Source: Mucilaginibacter terrigena (GTDB lineage: Bacteria > Bacteroidota > Bacteroidia > Sphingobacteriales > Sphingobacteriaceae). From it: DNA of 64,000 nt. The stretch is from NCBI RefSeq assembly GCF_004168255.1, contig NZ_SEWG01000005.1, positions 372,001-436,000 on the forward strand, given 5' to 3'. The notes below the pieces were generated by a model. It was given only the letters and a program-made list of their open reading frames with translations, made no database searches and was not told the DNA's origin. Of the stretch, positions 53,149 to 60,853 are shown piece by piece. The translations under genes and the position numbers were made by a program. Each line of letters starts with the position of its first letter. Within the stretch, counting starts at the first letter, position 1.

Positions 53149-54720
53149 TTACTTACTATCTAAAAAGCGCTTCAGGTCCGAAATTGTTTTAATGTGCAGT
53201 TCATTTGCCTGCTTTTGGCGCATCATTAATGCATACGCGTTATTAAACCCAATTGGTTTAAGCCATTTTATCTGGTAGCGTTTCGCAAACTCCTGTTGCA
53301 CGTAATTGTAGGTACTATCCTTGCTTACCTGCAGCCGGGTAACCGTTTTAGGCCATGCCTGTAAAATGGCCAGCAGGCCCGTGCCGGTATATTCCGGGTA
53401 AAAATCTATCTGGTCGTTCGTCATGGCATCAAAAACTATTTTGGTGCCGCCCAAGCCTGTTTTTGTAGCCACGTTATAATTGGTATAACCCTTTATCAGC
53501 ATGGTGTACATGCTGGCCAAAATGTATTGCTCGCCAAAAATTTTTGAGCCGATACGTACTATACCTTCATTACCGCCACGCTCAGGTTTATATAATTTTT
53601 TCGATACCAAAAAATCCTTCGCTACCCGCTCCGGCGTTTGGTGAAGGTAGTCAGTACGGTAATTTAATTCGGTCATTACCGAGTCAGTAATTGTACCGGC
53701 CAATAAATTCAGGGTTTTTTCCAGTTCCGGAAATTTCCTCAATGCATCCTCCCGAACAATCGGCGCGGCATAATACGGCGGGAAGATCTTTTTATCATCA
53801 TCCAACACAACCAGGTCATACGCTTTAAGGCGTCCGTCCGTACTGTAACCGCTTATCACATCCAGTTCCTTTTCCTGCGCGGCCTTGTACATCACGGCAT
53901 CGTTTATCACAATGGTGTGGATCTTTAATCCATACTTGCTGATGAGGCCGAGGTTGCCATCCTGCCGCCCCATAAACTCGGGCGTGAAACCCGCCGTAAG
54001 TCTGCTGCCATAAGCCGATGGGATGAAGTATAGACCTGATAATAACAACAGCAAAACCGGTGCTACCTTAACCGCGCCTTTTATCTTTTTAAAGTTCAGC
54101 TTTTGCAATCGCGAAAGCAGAAAATCAAACAAGATAGCCAATATAGCGGCAGGAATTGCTCCCGCCAAAATCATGTTGGTATTATTAAGCGAGATACCAC
54201 CGAAAATAAACTCGCCCAGGCCACCCGCAGCAATGTAGGATGCCAGGGTTGCCACACCCACATTGATCACCGTTGCCGTACGGATGCCTGCCAATATCAC
54301 GGGCATAGCCAAAGGTAATTCTACTTTAAACAACACCTGCCATTTGCTCATTCCCATGGCAACTGCGGCTTCCTTAACGGTTGCATCAACGCCTGTAATG
54401 CCCGTATAGGTATTGCGGATAATGGGTAACAGGGCATAAAGCAGCAGGGCCACAATGGCGGGCTTAGCTCCAATGCCCAAAACCGGGATCATGAAACCAA
54501 GCAGTGCGATGCTGGGGATGGTTTGCAGGATGCCTGCAACGCCCAACACAATGCCTGATAATTGTTTTTTACGGGTGATATAAATACCTAAAGGTAGTCC
54601 AATCAGCACCGCGATAAACAGCGAAATAAACGTAAGCCCGATATGCTGCATGGTTTGCACACCAAGCTTATCGGCCTGTTGCTGCATAAATTCCCACAAT
54701 GTTTGCTGATGCTCATTCAT
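53149..54720 (-). CDS. OpuC/EgtU-like permease fused to a circularly permuted substrate-binding domain
   Basis: 523 residues. Residues 20-235 are an inner-membrane permease with the EAA loop (EAAVAMGMSKWQVLFKVELP). Residues 241-523 are an OpuAC-type binding domain after the last helix. In OpuCC-like proteins the half with GSK...EQYILA and YPEYTGTG comes first and the half with TPEFMGRQDG and GYSTDGRLKAYDL second. Here the TPEF half (241-380) precedes the GSK half (386-523). The operon joins it to egtB/egtD, so ergothioneine or a related betaine is the likely cargo (inference). Overlaps the ATPase gene by eight bases. Confidence 0.9.
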   Translation of the reverse strand: MNEHQQTLWEFMQQQADKLGVQTMQHIGLTFISLFIAVLIGLPLGIYITRKKQLSGIVLGVAGILQTIPSIALLGFMIPVLGIGAKPAIVALLLYALLPIIRNTYTGITGVDATVKEAAVAMGMSKWQVLFKVELPLAMPVILAGIRTATVINVGVATLASYIAAGGLGEFIFGGISLNNTNMILAGAIPAAILAILFDFLLSRLQKLNFKKIKGAVKVAPVLLLLLSGLYFIPSAYGSRLTAGFTPEFMGRQDGNLGLISKYGLKIHTIVINDAVMYKAAQEKELDVISGYSTDGRLKAYDLVVLDDDKKIFPPYYAAPIVREDALRKFPELEKTLNLLAGTITDSVMTELNYRTDYLHQTPERVAKDFLVSKKLYKPERGGNEGIVRIGSKIFGEQYILASMYTMLIKGYTNYNVATKTGLGGTKIVFDAMTNDQIDFYPEYTGTGLLAILQAWPKTVTRLQVSKDSTYNYVQQEFAKRYQIKWLKPIGFNNAYALMMRQKQANELHIKTISDLKRFLDSK

Positions 54721-55678
54721 GGGATTGATGGTTTTTGAATTTGGAGAATGCCGCCATCAACTGGTCGAACGTTATCGACTTAACTTCCTTATTTTCCTGA
54801 TTGAGTACATTGATGTTCTCCCTCGGATAGAACTTAAAGTTCTCTAAAGCCTCCCATACGCCGGATGATGCCGGGACCAGCGAGGTATTTATTTTTTTGC
54901 CTGCGTCCGGTAGATATTCCCAAACGTCACTCAGTTTGATAGTTTTAAATTCCAGCTGCAGGTGCTGCTCTTTCAGGAAATCGCGCACAAAATCGTTAAC
55001 CGGGTTAAACAACAAGTCGGCAGGTGAGCCTATCTGCACAATTTTCCCTTTGTCCATCAGCGCTATGCGGTCGGCCAGTTCAAAGGCCTCCTGCACATCG
55101 TGCGTTACCATAATGATAGTTTTGCGTTTCAACTCATCCAATGCCAAAAACTCGCCATGAATTTTTGAACGGGTAACGTTATCCAACGCGCCAAAAGGTT
55201 CGTCCATTAACAACACGAGCGGGTCGGCAACTAAGGCCCTTGCCAGGCCAATACGCTGCTGTTGTCCGCCGCTTAGTTCGTTAGGGTAAACGTTCAGGTA
55301 GTTTTTATCGAGGTGGAGTTTCTCCAATAATTCTTCAACCCTTTTTTGTGTCTTGGCCTTATCCCATTTAAGCAGGTTGGGCACAATAGCAATATTTTCG
55401 GCAACGGTATAATGCGGGAACAGGCCGTTATTTTGCAATACGTAGCCAATGCCCCGGCGCAGGTTCTCGGCAGGTTGGTCGAGGATGTTTTTACCGTCGA
55501 TAGCAATCGTCCCGCTGTCGGGCTCTATCAGGCGGTTCAGCATTTTTAGCGTAGTGGTTTTGCCACAACCGCTGGTACCCAAAAGCACCATGTTCTCACC
55601 CTCGTTCACTTCAAAGGAAATATCATCAACAGCGTGTGTTGTGCCAAAGGTTTTTACAAGATGCTCAACTTTTATCAT
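54713..55678 (-). CDS. ABC transporter ATPase (OpuCA/EgtV-like)
   Basis: 321 residues. Walker A LLGTSGCGKTTTLKML, signature LSGGQQQRIGLARAL, Walker B VLLMDEPFGALD and switch MVTHDVQEAF identify the quaternary-amine transporter ATPase class. About 80 residues follow the ABC domain; a CBS pair like that of OpuAA is not obvious. It pairs with the downstream permease/binding fusion and lies in the ergothioneine operon. Osmolyte uptake is the alternative function. Confidence 0.92.
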   Translation of the reverse strand: MIKVEHLVKTFGTTHAVDDISFEVNEGENMVLLGTSGCGKTTTLKMLNRLIEPDSGTIAIDGKNILDQPAENLRRGIGYVLQNNGLFPHYTVAENIAIVPNLLKWDKAKTQKRVEELLEKLHLDKNYLNVYPNELSGGQQQRIGLARALVADPLVLLMDEPFGALDNVTRSKIHGEFLALDELKRKTIIMVTHDVQEAFELADRIALMDKGKIVQIGSPADLLFNPVNDFVRDFLKEQHLQLEFKTIKLSDVWEYLPDAGKKINTSLVPASSGVWEALENFKFYPRENINVLNQENKEVKSITFDQLMAAFSKFKNHQSHE

Positions 55679-55684
55679 CGGGCC

Positions 55685-57076
55685 TTAGTCCTCTAAACGC
55701 ATGAATAAATTATTGAGCGACTCCGAGTAGGTGGGGTGCGCGAACACGCAATACCTGATCCTGTCGTAAGTAATGCCGCCCTCCATGGCCATTTGCAGTA
55801 CGGTCATGATCTCGCCGCCCTCGGTGCCAATCACGGCGGCGCCTAATATCTTTTTCGTTTTCGGGTCTACAACAGCTTTCATAAAGCCCCTTGTATCGCC
55901 GGTTTCAATAGCGCGGGCCACATGCGCCATGGGCAATTTAGCCACTTTATAATTTAAGCCTTGTTTTTGAGCCTCTGTTTCAGAAATACCAATACGGCCC
56001 AATTCCGGGTCGGTAAACATGCAATAGGGCACAGGTCTGTTTCGTGTACTTAGATTTTGTTTTTCGATAAGGTTTCTATAAACAATGGTGTAATCGTTGT
56101 AAGATATATGCGTAAACGCCGGGCCGCCTTTTACATCGCCCAAGGCATAAATGCCTTTTACATTGGTTTGCAGTTTGGTGTTTACGATGATGTTGCCTTT
56201 TTCATCCATTTTAACGCCAGTTTTATCCAGCCCAAGCGTATCTGTTTGGGGCGACCTGCCGATGGCGATAAGCACATGCGTGCATTTAATTTTTTGCTCT
56301 TTACCATCAACCATTACCGTAGCTGTTATTTTACTACTTAGCTTCTGCTTAAACTTGGTGGTTTTGGCATTAGTGTAAACGTTTATGCCTTCCTGTTGCA
56401 GGATATTGGTTATCTCTTCAGATACGTCCTCATCCTCGCGCGATAATAAACGCGCCGATTTTTCCAATATGGTAACCTTACTGCCAAACCTGCGGAACAT
56501 CTGCCCGAACTCTAAACCAATATAATTGCCGCCAATAATGAGCAAGTGCCCCGGCACTTTTTCCAGATCAAGGATGGTAGTTGAAGTTAAATAATCTATA
56601 TCATCCAGCCCCTCAATATCGCCGGGGATAATGGTTTTTGCTCCGGTATTTATGAAGATCAGGTCGGCCTTAAATTCCTGAGCCTTTCCTTTTTTATTGG
56701 GTTTTACCGAGATTGTCTTGATACCGGTGAAAGTGGCATCACCAAAAAGTACATCAAGGTTTTTAGTTTCCTCGGCAGCCTTTAAACTGCCGTTGCGCGA
56801 TTTTAATACGATATCGTCTTTATGCTTTTTTACCTGGCGCATATCAACTTTGTAGCCTTTTATAGCAACACCCATCTCGTTACACTTGCCCGCCAGGTAG
56901 GCGACGCGAGCGCTGGCTACCATGGTTTTAGTAGGTGTGCAGCCATCGTTAATACAGGTACCGCCGTAAAAGCGCTTTTCTACTATCAGGGTTTTTTTGC
57001 CGGCTTCTGCCAATTTTTTAGCTAAGGGCGCTCCCGCCTGCCCCGAACCGATAATTATAGCGTCGTATTGCTTCAT
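55685..57076 (-). CDS. Pyridine-nucleotide disulfide oxidoreductase, candidate thiol-disulfide reductase
   Basis: 463 residues, class I fold: FAD site AIIIGSGQAGAPLA, redox pair GGTCINDGCTPTK (C41, C46), NAD(P) motif LLIIGGNYIGLEFGQMF, second FAD segment GIYALGDVKGGPAF and dimer-face HPTYSES (H447, E452). It is most like MerA/Lpd-type enzymes but lacks MerA's N-terminal metal domain and C-terminal vicinal cysteines. Position first-but-one in the ergothioneine operon suggests reduction of a low-molecular-weight disulfide, perhaps oxidised ergothioneine (inference). One base separates it from the DUF427 gene. Confidence 0.88.
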   Translation of the reverse strand: MKQYDAIIIGSGQAGAPLAKKLAEAGKKTLIVEKRFYGGTCINDGCTPTKTMVASARVAYLAGKCNEMGVAIKGYKVDMRQVKKHKDDIVLKSRNGSLKAAEETKNLDVLFGDATFTGIKTISVKPNKKGKAQEFKADLIFINTGAKTIIPGDIEGLDDIDYLTSTTILDLEKVPGHLLIIGGNYIGLEFGQMFRRFGSKVTILEKSARLLSREDEDVSEEITNILQQEGINVYTNAKTTKFKQKLSSKITATVMVDGKEQKIKCTHVLIAIGRSPQTDTLGLDKTGVKMDEKGNIIVNTKLQTNVKGIYALGDVKGGPAFTHISYNDYTIVYRNLIEKQNLSTRNRPVPYCMFTDPELGRIGISETEAQKQGLNYKVAKLPMAHVARAIETGDTRGFMKAVVDPKTKKILGAAVIGTEGGEIMTVLQMAMEGGITYDRIRYCVFAHPTYSESLNNLFMRLED

Positions 57077-57077
57077 A

Positions 57078-57359
57078 TCAGTTTGTTATTTGCACCCCTT
57101 TCCAAAATGCTATGTAATTGGCAATATGTGCCGCGGCAGCCTGGGGTTCCGGGTAGTACCAGGCAGCGTCTGCATTTTGCTTACCATCCACCTCAACGGT
57201 ATAATACGATGCCACTCCCTTCCATGGGCAGGTAGACTGTGTGGTGCATTCCCTCAAAAATTCGGGCTTTACGCTTTCTTTAGGGAAATAATGGTTGTTT
57301 TCTACTACTATGGTGTCATCACTTTCGGCAATAACCTGGTTGTTCCAAACGGCTTTCAT
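57078..57359 (-). CDS. DUF427 protein
   Basis: 93 residues, a single DUF427 domain: KAVWNNQVIAESDDTIVVEN, YFPKESV, TTQSTCPWKGVASYY and AAWYYPEPQAAA are the family's conserved blocks. DUF427 has a compact beta-fold without a known activity. It is the first gene of the six-gene ergothioneine operon. A TACCTTTA sequence at 57376-57383 on the minus strand may be the -7 box. Confidence 0.9.
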   Translation of the reverse strand: MKAVWNNQVIAESDDTIVVENNHYFPKESVKPEFLRECTTQSTCPWKGVASYYTVEVDGKQNADAAWYYPEPQAAAAHIANYIAFWKGVQITN

Positions 57360-57511
57360 AAGAAGTGTGTTTTTATAAAGGTAGTTTATAAGTATTGGAA
57401 TTATAAATAGGCAAATGTGTTTTTTGTTTGCTTGTTGCGGTTGATTTTCGAGGCGATTGTCATGGAATAAATTTTTTCTGAAAATTTATTTTTAATTTAT
57501 CCCGAAAGGTA

Positions 57512-57519
57512 TATCTTTG
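57512..57519 (+). promoter_or_regulatory. Predicted -7 box for tRNA-Glu
   Basis: TATCTTTG, 57 bases before the tRNA. Confidence 0.6.
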
Positions 57520-57575
57520 CAATCCCAAAATAAGGGGAACCAAATCAAAAATAACTGATTTTGCTCTACTGAAAT

Positions 57576-57647
57576 GGCCCGTTCGTCTAGGGGTTAGGAC
57601 GTTAGATTTTCATTCTAGAAACAGGGGTTCGATTCCCCTACGGGCTA
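57576..57647 (+). tRNA. tRNA-Glu (UUC anticodon)
   Basis: The cloverleaf folds by eye: acceptor GGCCCGT with ACGGGCT (G1-U72 wobble), anticodon arm TTAGATTTTCATTCTAG with loop TTTTCAT and anticodon TTC, and T arm GGGGTTCGATTCCCC. No CCA is encoded. It stands alone with its own promoter box and a strong terminator. Confidence 0.92.
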
Positions 57648-57671
57648 CTAATTATTTTAGCAAAATGAACT

Positions 57672-57711
57672 AAATGCCTGCAAATCAAAAGTTTGCAGGC
57701 ATTTCTTTTTT
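57672..57711 (+). terminator. Terminator after tRNA-Glu
   Basis: Perfect 13-bp stem AAATGCCTGCAAA/TTTGCAGGCATTT followed by CTTTTTTG. Confidence 0.9.
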
Positions 57712-57757
57712 GTTCAAATCACCACAATATTCACCAAATCGCAACAAAAAAGGAGTG

Positions 57758-57798
57758 ATTCGGTGAGTACTTTAAAGGCAAAATGCTACTCACCGAAT
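57758..57798. repeat. 12-bp inverted repeat between tRNA and the sensory cluster
   Basis: ATTCGGTGAGTA and TACTCACCGAAT, 17 bases apart, perfect. No gene around it; could be a regulatory site, transcript hairpin or a scar. Confidence 0.7.
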
Positions 57799-57881
57799 TT
57801 GTCATAATTAATTGACCTATAGCCTGTTCATCTATTGAACATCTTGACTGAAGTTGCTCGCAAGCTTAATTAAAATTAAAA

Positions 57882-58253
57882 ATGAATAACGCTAAAAAGA
57901 TTCTTATCGTCGATGACGATCACGACATCCGAGAGATCATTCGTCTGATTTTGGATATGGAAGGCTTTGAGGTAAGTGAACTGGACAGTGGGCATGAGGT
58001 AGATGCAGAGATCGAACGTTTTCGGCCGGATGTTATTCTATTGGATGTGATGCTGGGTGATATGGATGGCCGTGATATTTGCAAGCATCTGAAGGATATT
58101 GCAATCACATGTGCAATACCTATAATTATGGTTTCGGCTACACACGACAGACACACCATGTCAGAAAAAACGTGCGGTGCGGATGATTACCTGGCTAAAC
58201 CATTTGACGTTAATGATTTGGTTGACCGCGTCAAAAAACAAATTGCGGCTTAA
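57882..58253 (+). CDS. Single-domain response regulator
   Basis: 123 residues, receiver domain only: ILIVDDDHDIREIIRLIL (acid pocket), VILLDVMLGDMDG (phospho-Asp), MVSATHD, and LAKPFDVNDL (Lys). No output domain, so it works in a phosphorelay or by protein contact. Converges with the CHASE3 kinase gene, their ends overlapping by four bases. Confidence 0.93.
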   Translation: MNNAKKILIVDDDHDIREIIRLILDMEGFEVSELDSGHEVDAEIERFRPDVILLDVMLGDMDGRDICKHLKDIAITCAIPIIMVSATHDRHTMSEKTCGADDYLAKPFDVNDLVDRVKKQIAA

Positions 58254-60652
58254 GTATTTAACCACTCCATCGCGGTATTTTTTTCGTCAAAAAAAGCCAC
58301 TTGTACTAAATCGAATTCAGAAGGCAGGCTCACATTGGCCGCAATACGGCTGAATGTACTTGGCGAATAAATCCAGGCGAATTTGTTCAGACCAGCCGCG
58401 GCCATTGCCGGAAACCAAACTTCGGCACCCCAGTCTGATGCTTCCGACCAATTGCCTTTAACGTGCGTATTATCATTCAAGACTTTATGGCAATTATTCT
58501 TCTGCATAAGGTCTAACAATATATTACAGCCCTTAACAACAGATTCATAATTCTGGTAACCTTTCCAATCTACATCCATATATTGACCATCCGGTTGGTA
58601 GCGGATCTTAACAAAGCTTCCTTCATAAAAGGTCTGATGATCAGTGCCTGTTTCCGAAAATTCCTGTTTACCGCTTAATGGCAGCAGGAAACTAAAGGTA
58701 GAACCTTCACCCGGCCGACTCTCTATCCAAAAACTTCCGCCATGGCGTTTAACGATCTCCGCCGAAATGAATAAGCCCAAACCAAGTCCCTGGAAGCGGG
58801 CCGATGAATTATCCACCCGGTAAAAACGGTCGAATAATCCTTTTAAGTGTTCCTCGGCTATACCGATACCAAAGTCCTGTATGGAAACAATGATATTCCG
58901 TTCATCCAATTCACAGTGAACGCTCACTTGATGGGCATCCGGTGAATACTTAATAGCATTATTGAGCAGGTTGATAATCACTTGCTCAATGCGGTGCTGA
59001 TCGCCATGGTAGTCAATAATACAATTGGTATGAAATTCCAGTTGATGGTTACCGGTTGTTTGCTGCATGGCCTCCACAACATCCGAAAGCATCTGGTTAA
59101 AATCAAAATCTACCTTATTGTAAACCATTTTTCCGGCATTGATCTTTGACACATCCAGCAGGTCTTCGATCAAACGACCTAAACGGTCAAGCTGGCGTTC
59201 TGCCTTACCTATAAATCCGGCCATTTTTGTGCCCCCTTCCATCTCTCTTTTGGTAAGTTGGAAGAAAGCCTTTATGGTTGTCAATGGTGTTTTTAACTCA
59301 TGACTGGCTATACTCAGAAACTCATCCTTTTTATATTCATTGGTCTTTTGCTGATGGATGTTGGTATTTGTACCCACCCATAATACGGTCCTGCCATTTT
59401 CATGCAATGGGATGGCCCGGGCCAAATGCCAGTAATACTCGCCGTCTGCAAAACGCAGGCGAAACTCGGTCAGGTATTCCTTTCCGCTGTGCAAAGCACG
59501 CATCCAGCGCTCCAGGGCTAAAGTCAGGTCATCCGGGTGAACGAATTCCTGCCAACCTTGACCGACCACGATATCACCTTCACGGCCAAAATCTCCGCTC
59601 ACTACTTCATTCACATAGTCCAGCGCGCCTTTTGCCGTTGCTGTCCAAACTTGCTGCGGTATAGCATTTAGCAGGAAATGAAAACGTTCACGGCTGTCGG
59701 TCAATTGCTGATTTACAGTGAATAGTTCTTCATTGGTCGCCGTGATCTCCTCGTTACTGGCCGTCAGTTCTTCATTAATGGCCATTAGTTCCTCATTCAG
59801 CGCCTGCGTTTCCTCCTCCGTATCCTGCAAAGCTTTAGTACGCTCGGCTACTTTTTGTTCGAGGTTGTCATTAGCCACTACCAGCCCTTCACGGGCTTCA
59901 GTTAGTTCTTCGTTAATGGCGCTCATCTCTTCCATAGCGGCAGTGATCTCTTCGTTGGCAGCGGTCAATTCTTCGTTCAGGGCAGCTATCTCCTCTTTTT
60001 CATCTGCCAGTTCACGGTAAAGCCGGCCTTTTTCGCGGATATCGCCCATCACTTTGATATAAGAACTTATCGCTATGATCAGTGCCAGCAGAATTCCTAT
60101 CACGATCAAAACTGGCGCCATTGCCGTATAGCGCTGTAATTTGGCTGTTCTTTCATCAAGTAGCCGCTTTTCATCTACTTCCGCTTTGGCTATGGCTTTT
60201 GTTAACTGATCCATCGCAGCTTTACCTTCATCCAGATCAGTTCCGGAAATGGATTGACCGTTGCTGCGTTTGTCTATCAGCGTTTTCAAAATAGCCAGCC
60301 TTTTGGTGATGACATCACGTATTGCGGCCATATTCTGCTGCTGCAGGGCATTATCCCTCGTAAGTATCTTTGTACTATCGGTCAGTGCCAGTGCCTGCCG
60401 GGCTGCGCCGCGATAAGGTTCCAAAAAGTGTGATTTACCGGTTAATAGGTAGCCGCGCTGACCGGTCTCCGCATCTTTCATATGCGAGATCACTTTCTCC
60501 AGGTTTTCAATAATTAAGATACTGTGATCTACCTCGCGGTTGCTGTCCAGCATCCGGCTTAGTGCCAGCCAGGAAATAATACCAACCAGCAAAAGCATAC
60601 ATATCGAGAAGCCATACCCTATCTGCAGGTTACGGTTGAATTTTCGGTCCAT
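58250..60652 (-). CDS. CHASE3-type sensor kinase with NEEL coiled coil and C-terminal STAS-like domain
   Basis: 800 residues: helix at 12-31, CHASE3-like periplasmic bundle (DAETGQRGYLLTGKSHFLEP), second helix near 178-197, a long coiled coil built from NEEL/NEEI units (about 210-325), PAS (about 335-450), DHp with H451 in FLSIASHELKTPLTTIK and ATP domain (LLNNAIKYS, FGIGIAEEHL, GLGLGLFISAEIV). Residues about 695-800 (VDWKGYQNYESVV, LNDNTHVKGNWSEASDWG, FAWIYSPSTFSRIA) resemble stand-alone STAS/SpoIIAA-like Bacteroidota proteins. No receiver is present. Confidence 0.9.
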   Translation of the reverse strand: MDRKFNRNLQIGYGFSICMLLLVGIISWLALSRMLDSNREVDHSILIIENLEKVISHMKDAETGQRGYLLTGKSHFLEPYRGAARQALALTDSTKILTRDNALQQQNMAAIRDVITKRLAILKTLIDKRSNGQSISGTDLDEGKAAMDQLTKAIAKAEVDEKRLLDERTAKLQRYTAMAPVLIVIGILLALIIAISSYIKVMGDIREKGRLYRELADEKEEIAALNEELTAANEEITAAMEEMSAINEELTEAREGLVVANDNLEQKVAERTKALQDTEEETQALNEELMAINEELTASNEEITATNEELFTVNQQLTDSRERFHFLLNAIPQQVWTATAKGALDYVNEVVSGDFGREGDIVVGQGWQEFVHPDDLTLALERWMRALHSGKEYLTEFRLRFADGEYYWHLARAIPLHENGRTVLWVGTNTNIHQQKTNEYKKDEFLSIASHELKTPLTTIKAFFQLTKREMEGGTKMAGFIGKAERQLDRLGRLIEDLLDVSKINAGKMVYNKVDFDFNQMLSDVVEAMQQTTGNHQLEFHTNCIIDYHGDQHRIEQVIINLLNNAIKYSPDAHQVSVHCELDERNIIVSIQDFGIGIAEEHLKGLFDRFYRVDNSSARFQGLGLGLFISAEIVKRHGGSFWIESRPGEGSTFSFLLPLSGKQEFSETGTDHQTFYEGSFVKIRYQPDGQYMDVDWKGYQNYESVVKGCNILLDLMQKNNCHKVLNDNTHVKGNWSEASDWGAEVWFPAMAAAGLNKFAWIYSPSTFSRIAANVSLPSEFDLVQVAFFDEKNTAMEWLNT

Positions 60653-60853
60653 AGGAAAAGCAGATGTAAAAGACCCGCTAATTTAAAAATTAAACATAAT
60701 TTTTAACTATGGATATCTATCAAAAAATTAATTTATAGGACATAACATTATGAACAATCGTAAACAAAAGAGCAACCTTCGAAAAAGAATTAATCATAAC
60801 AACGTTTTAGTTACGTCCCAATTGGTGCGCAAGTATTATATTTACCACTGTAT

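Noticed and set aside
55685..57076. Mercuric reductase (merA)
   Set aside because: Lacks the N-terminal metal-binding domain and C-terminal vicinal cysteines, and there are no mer genes nearby.
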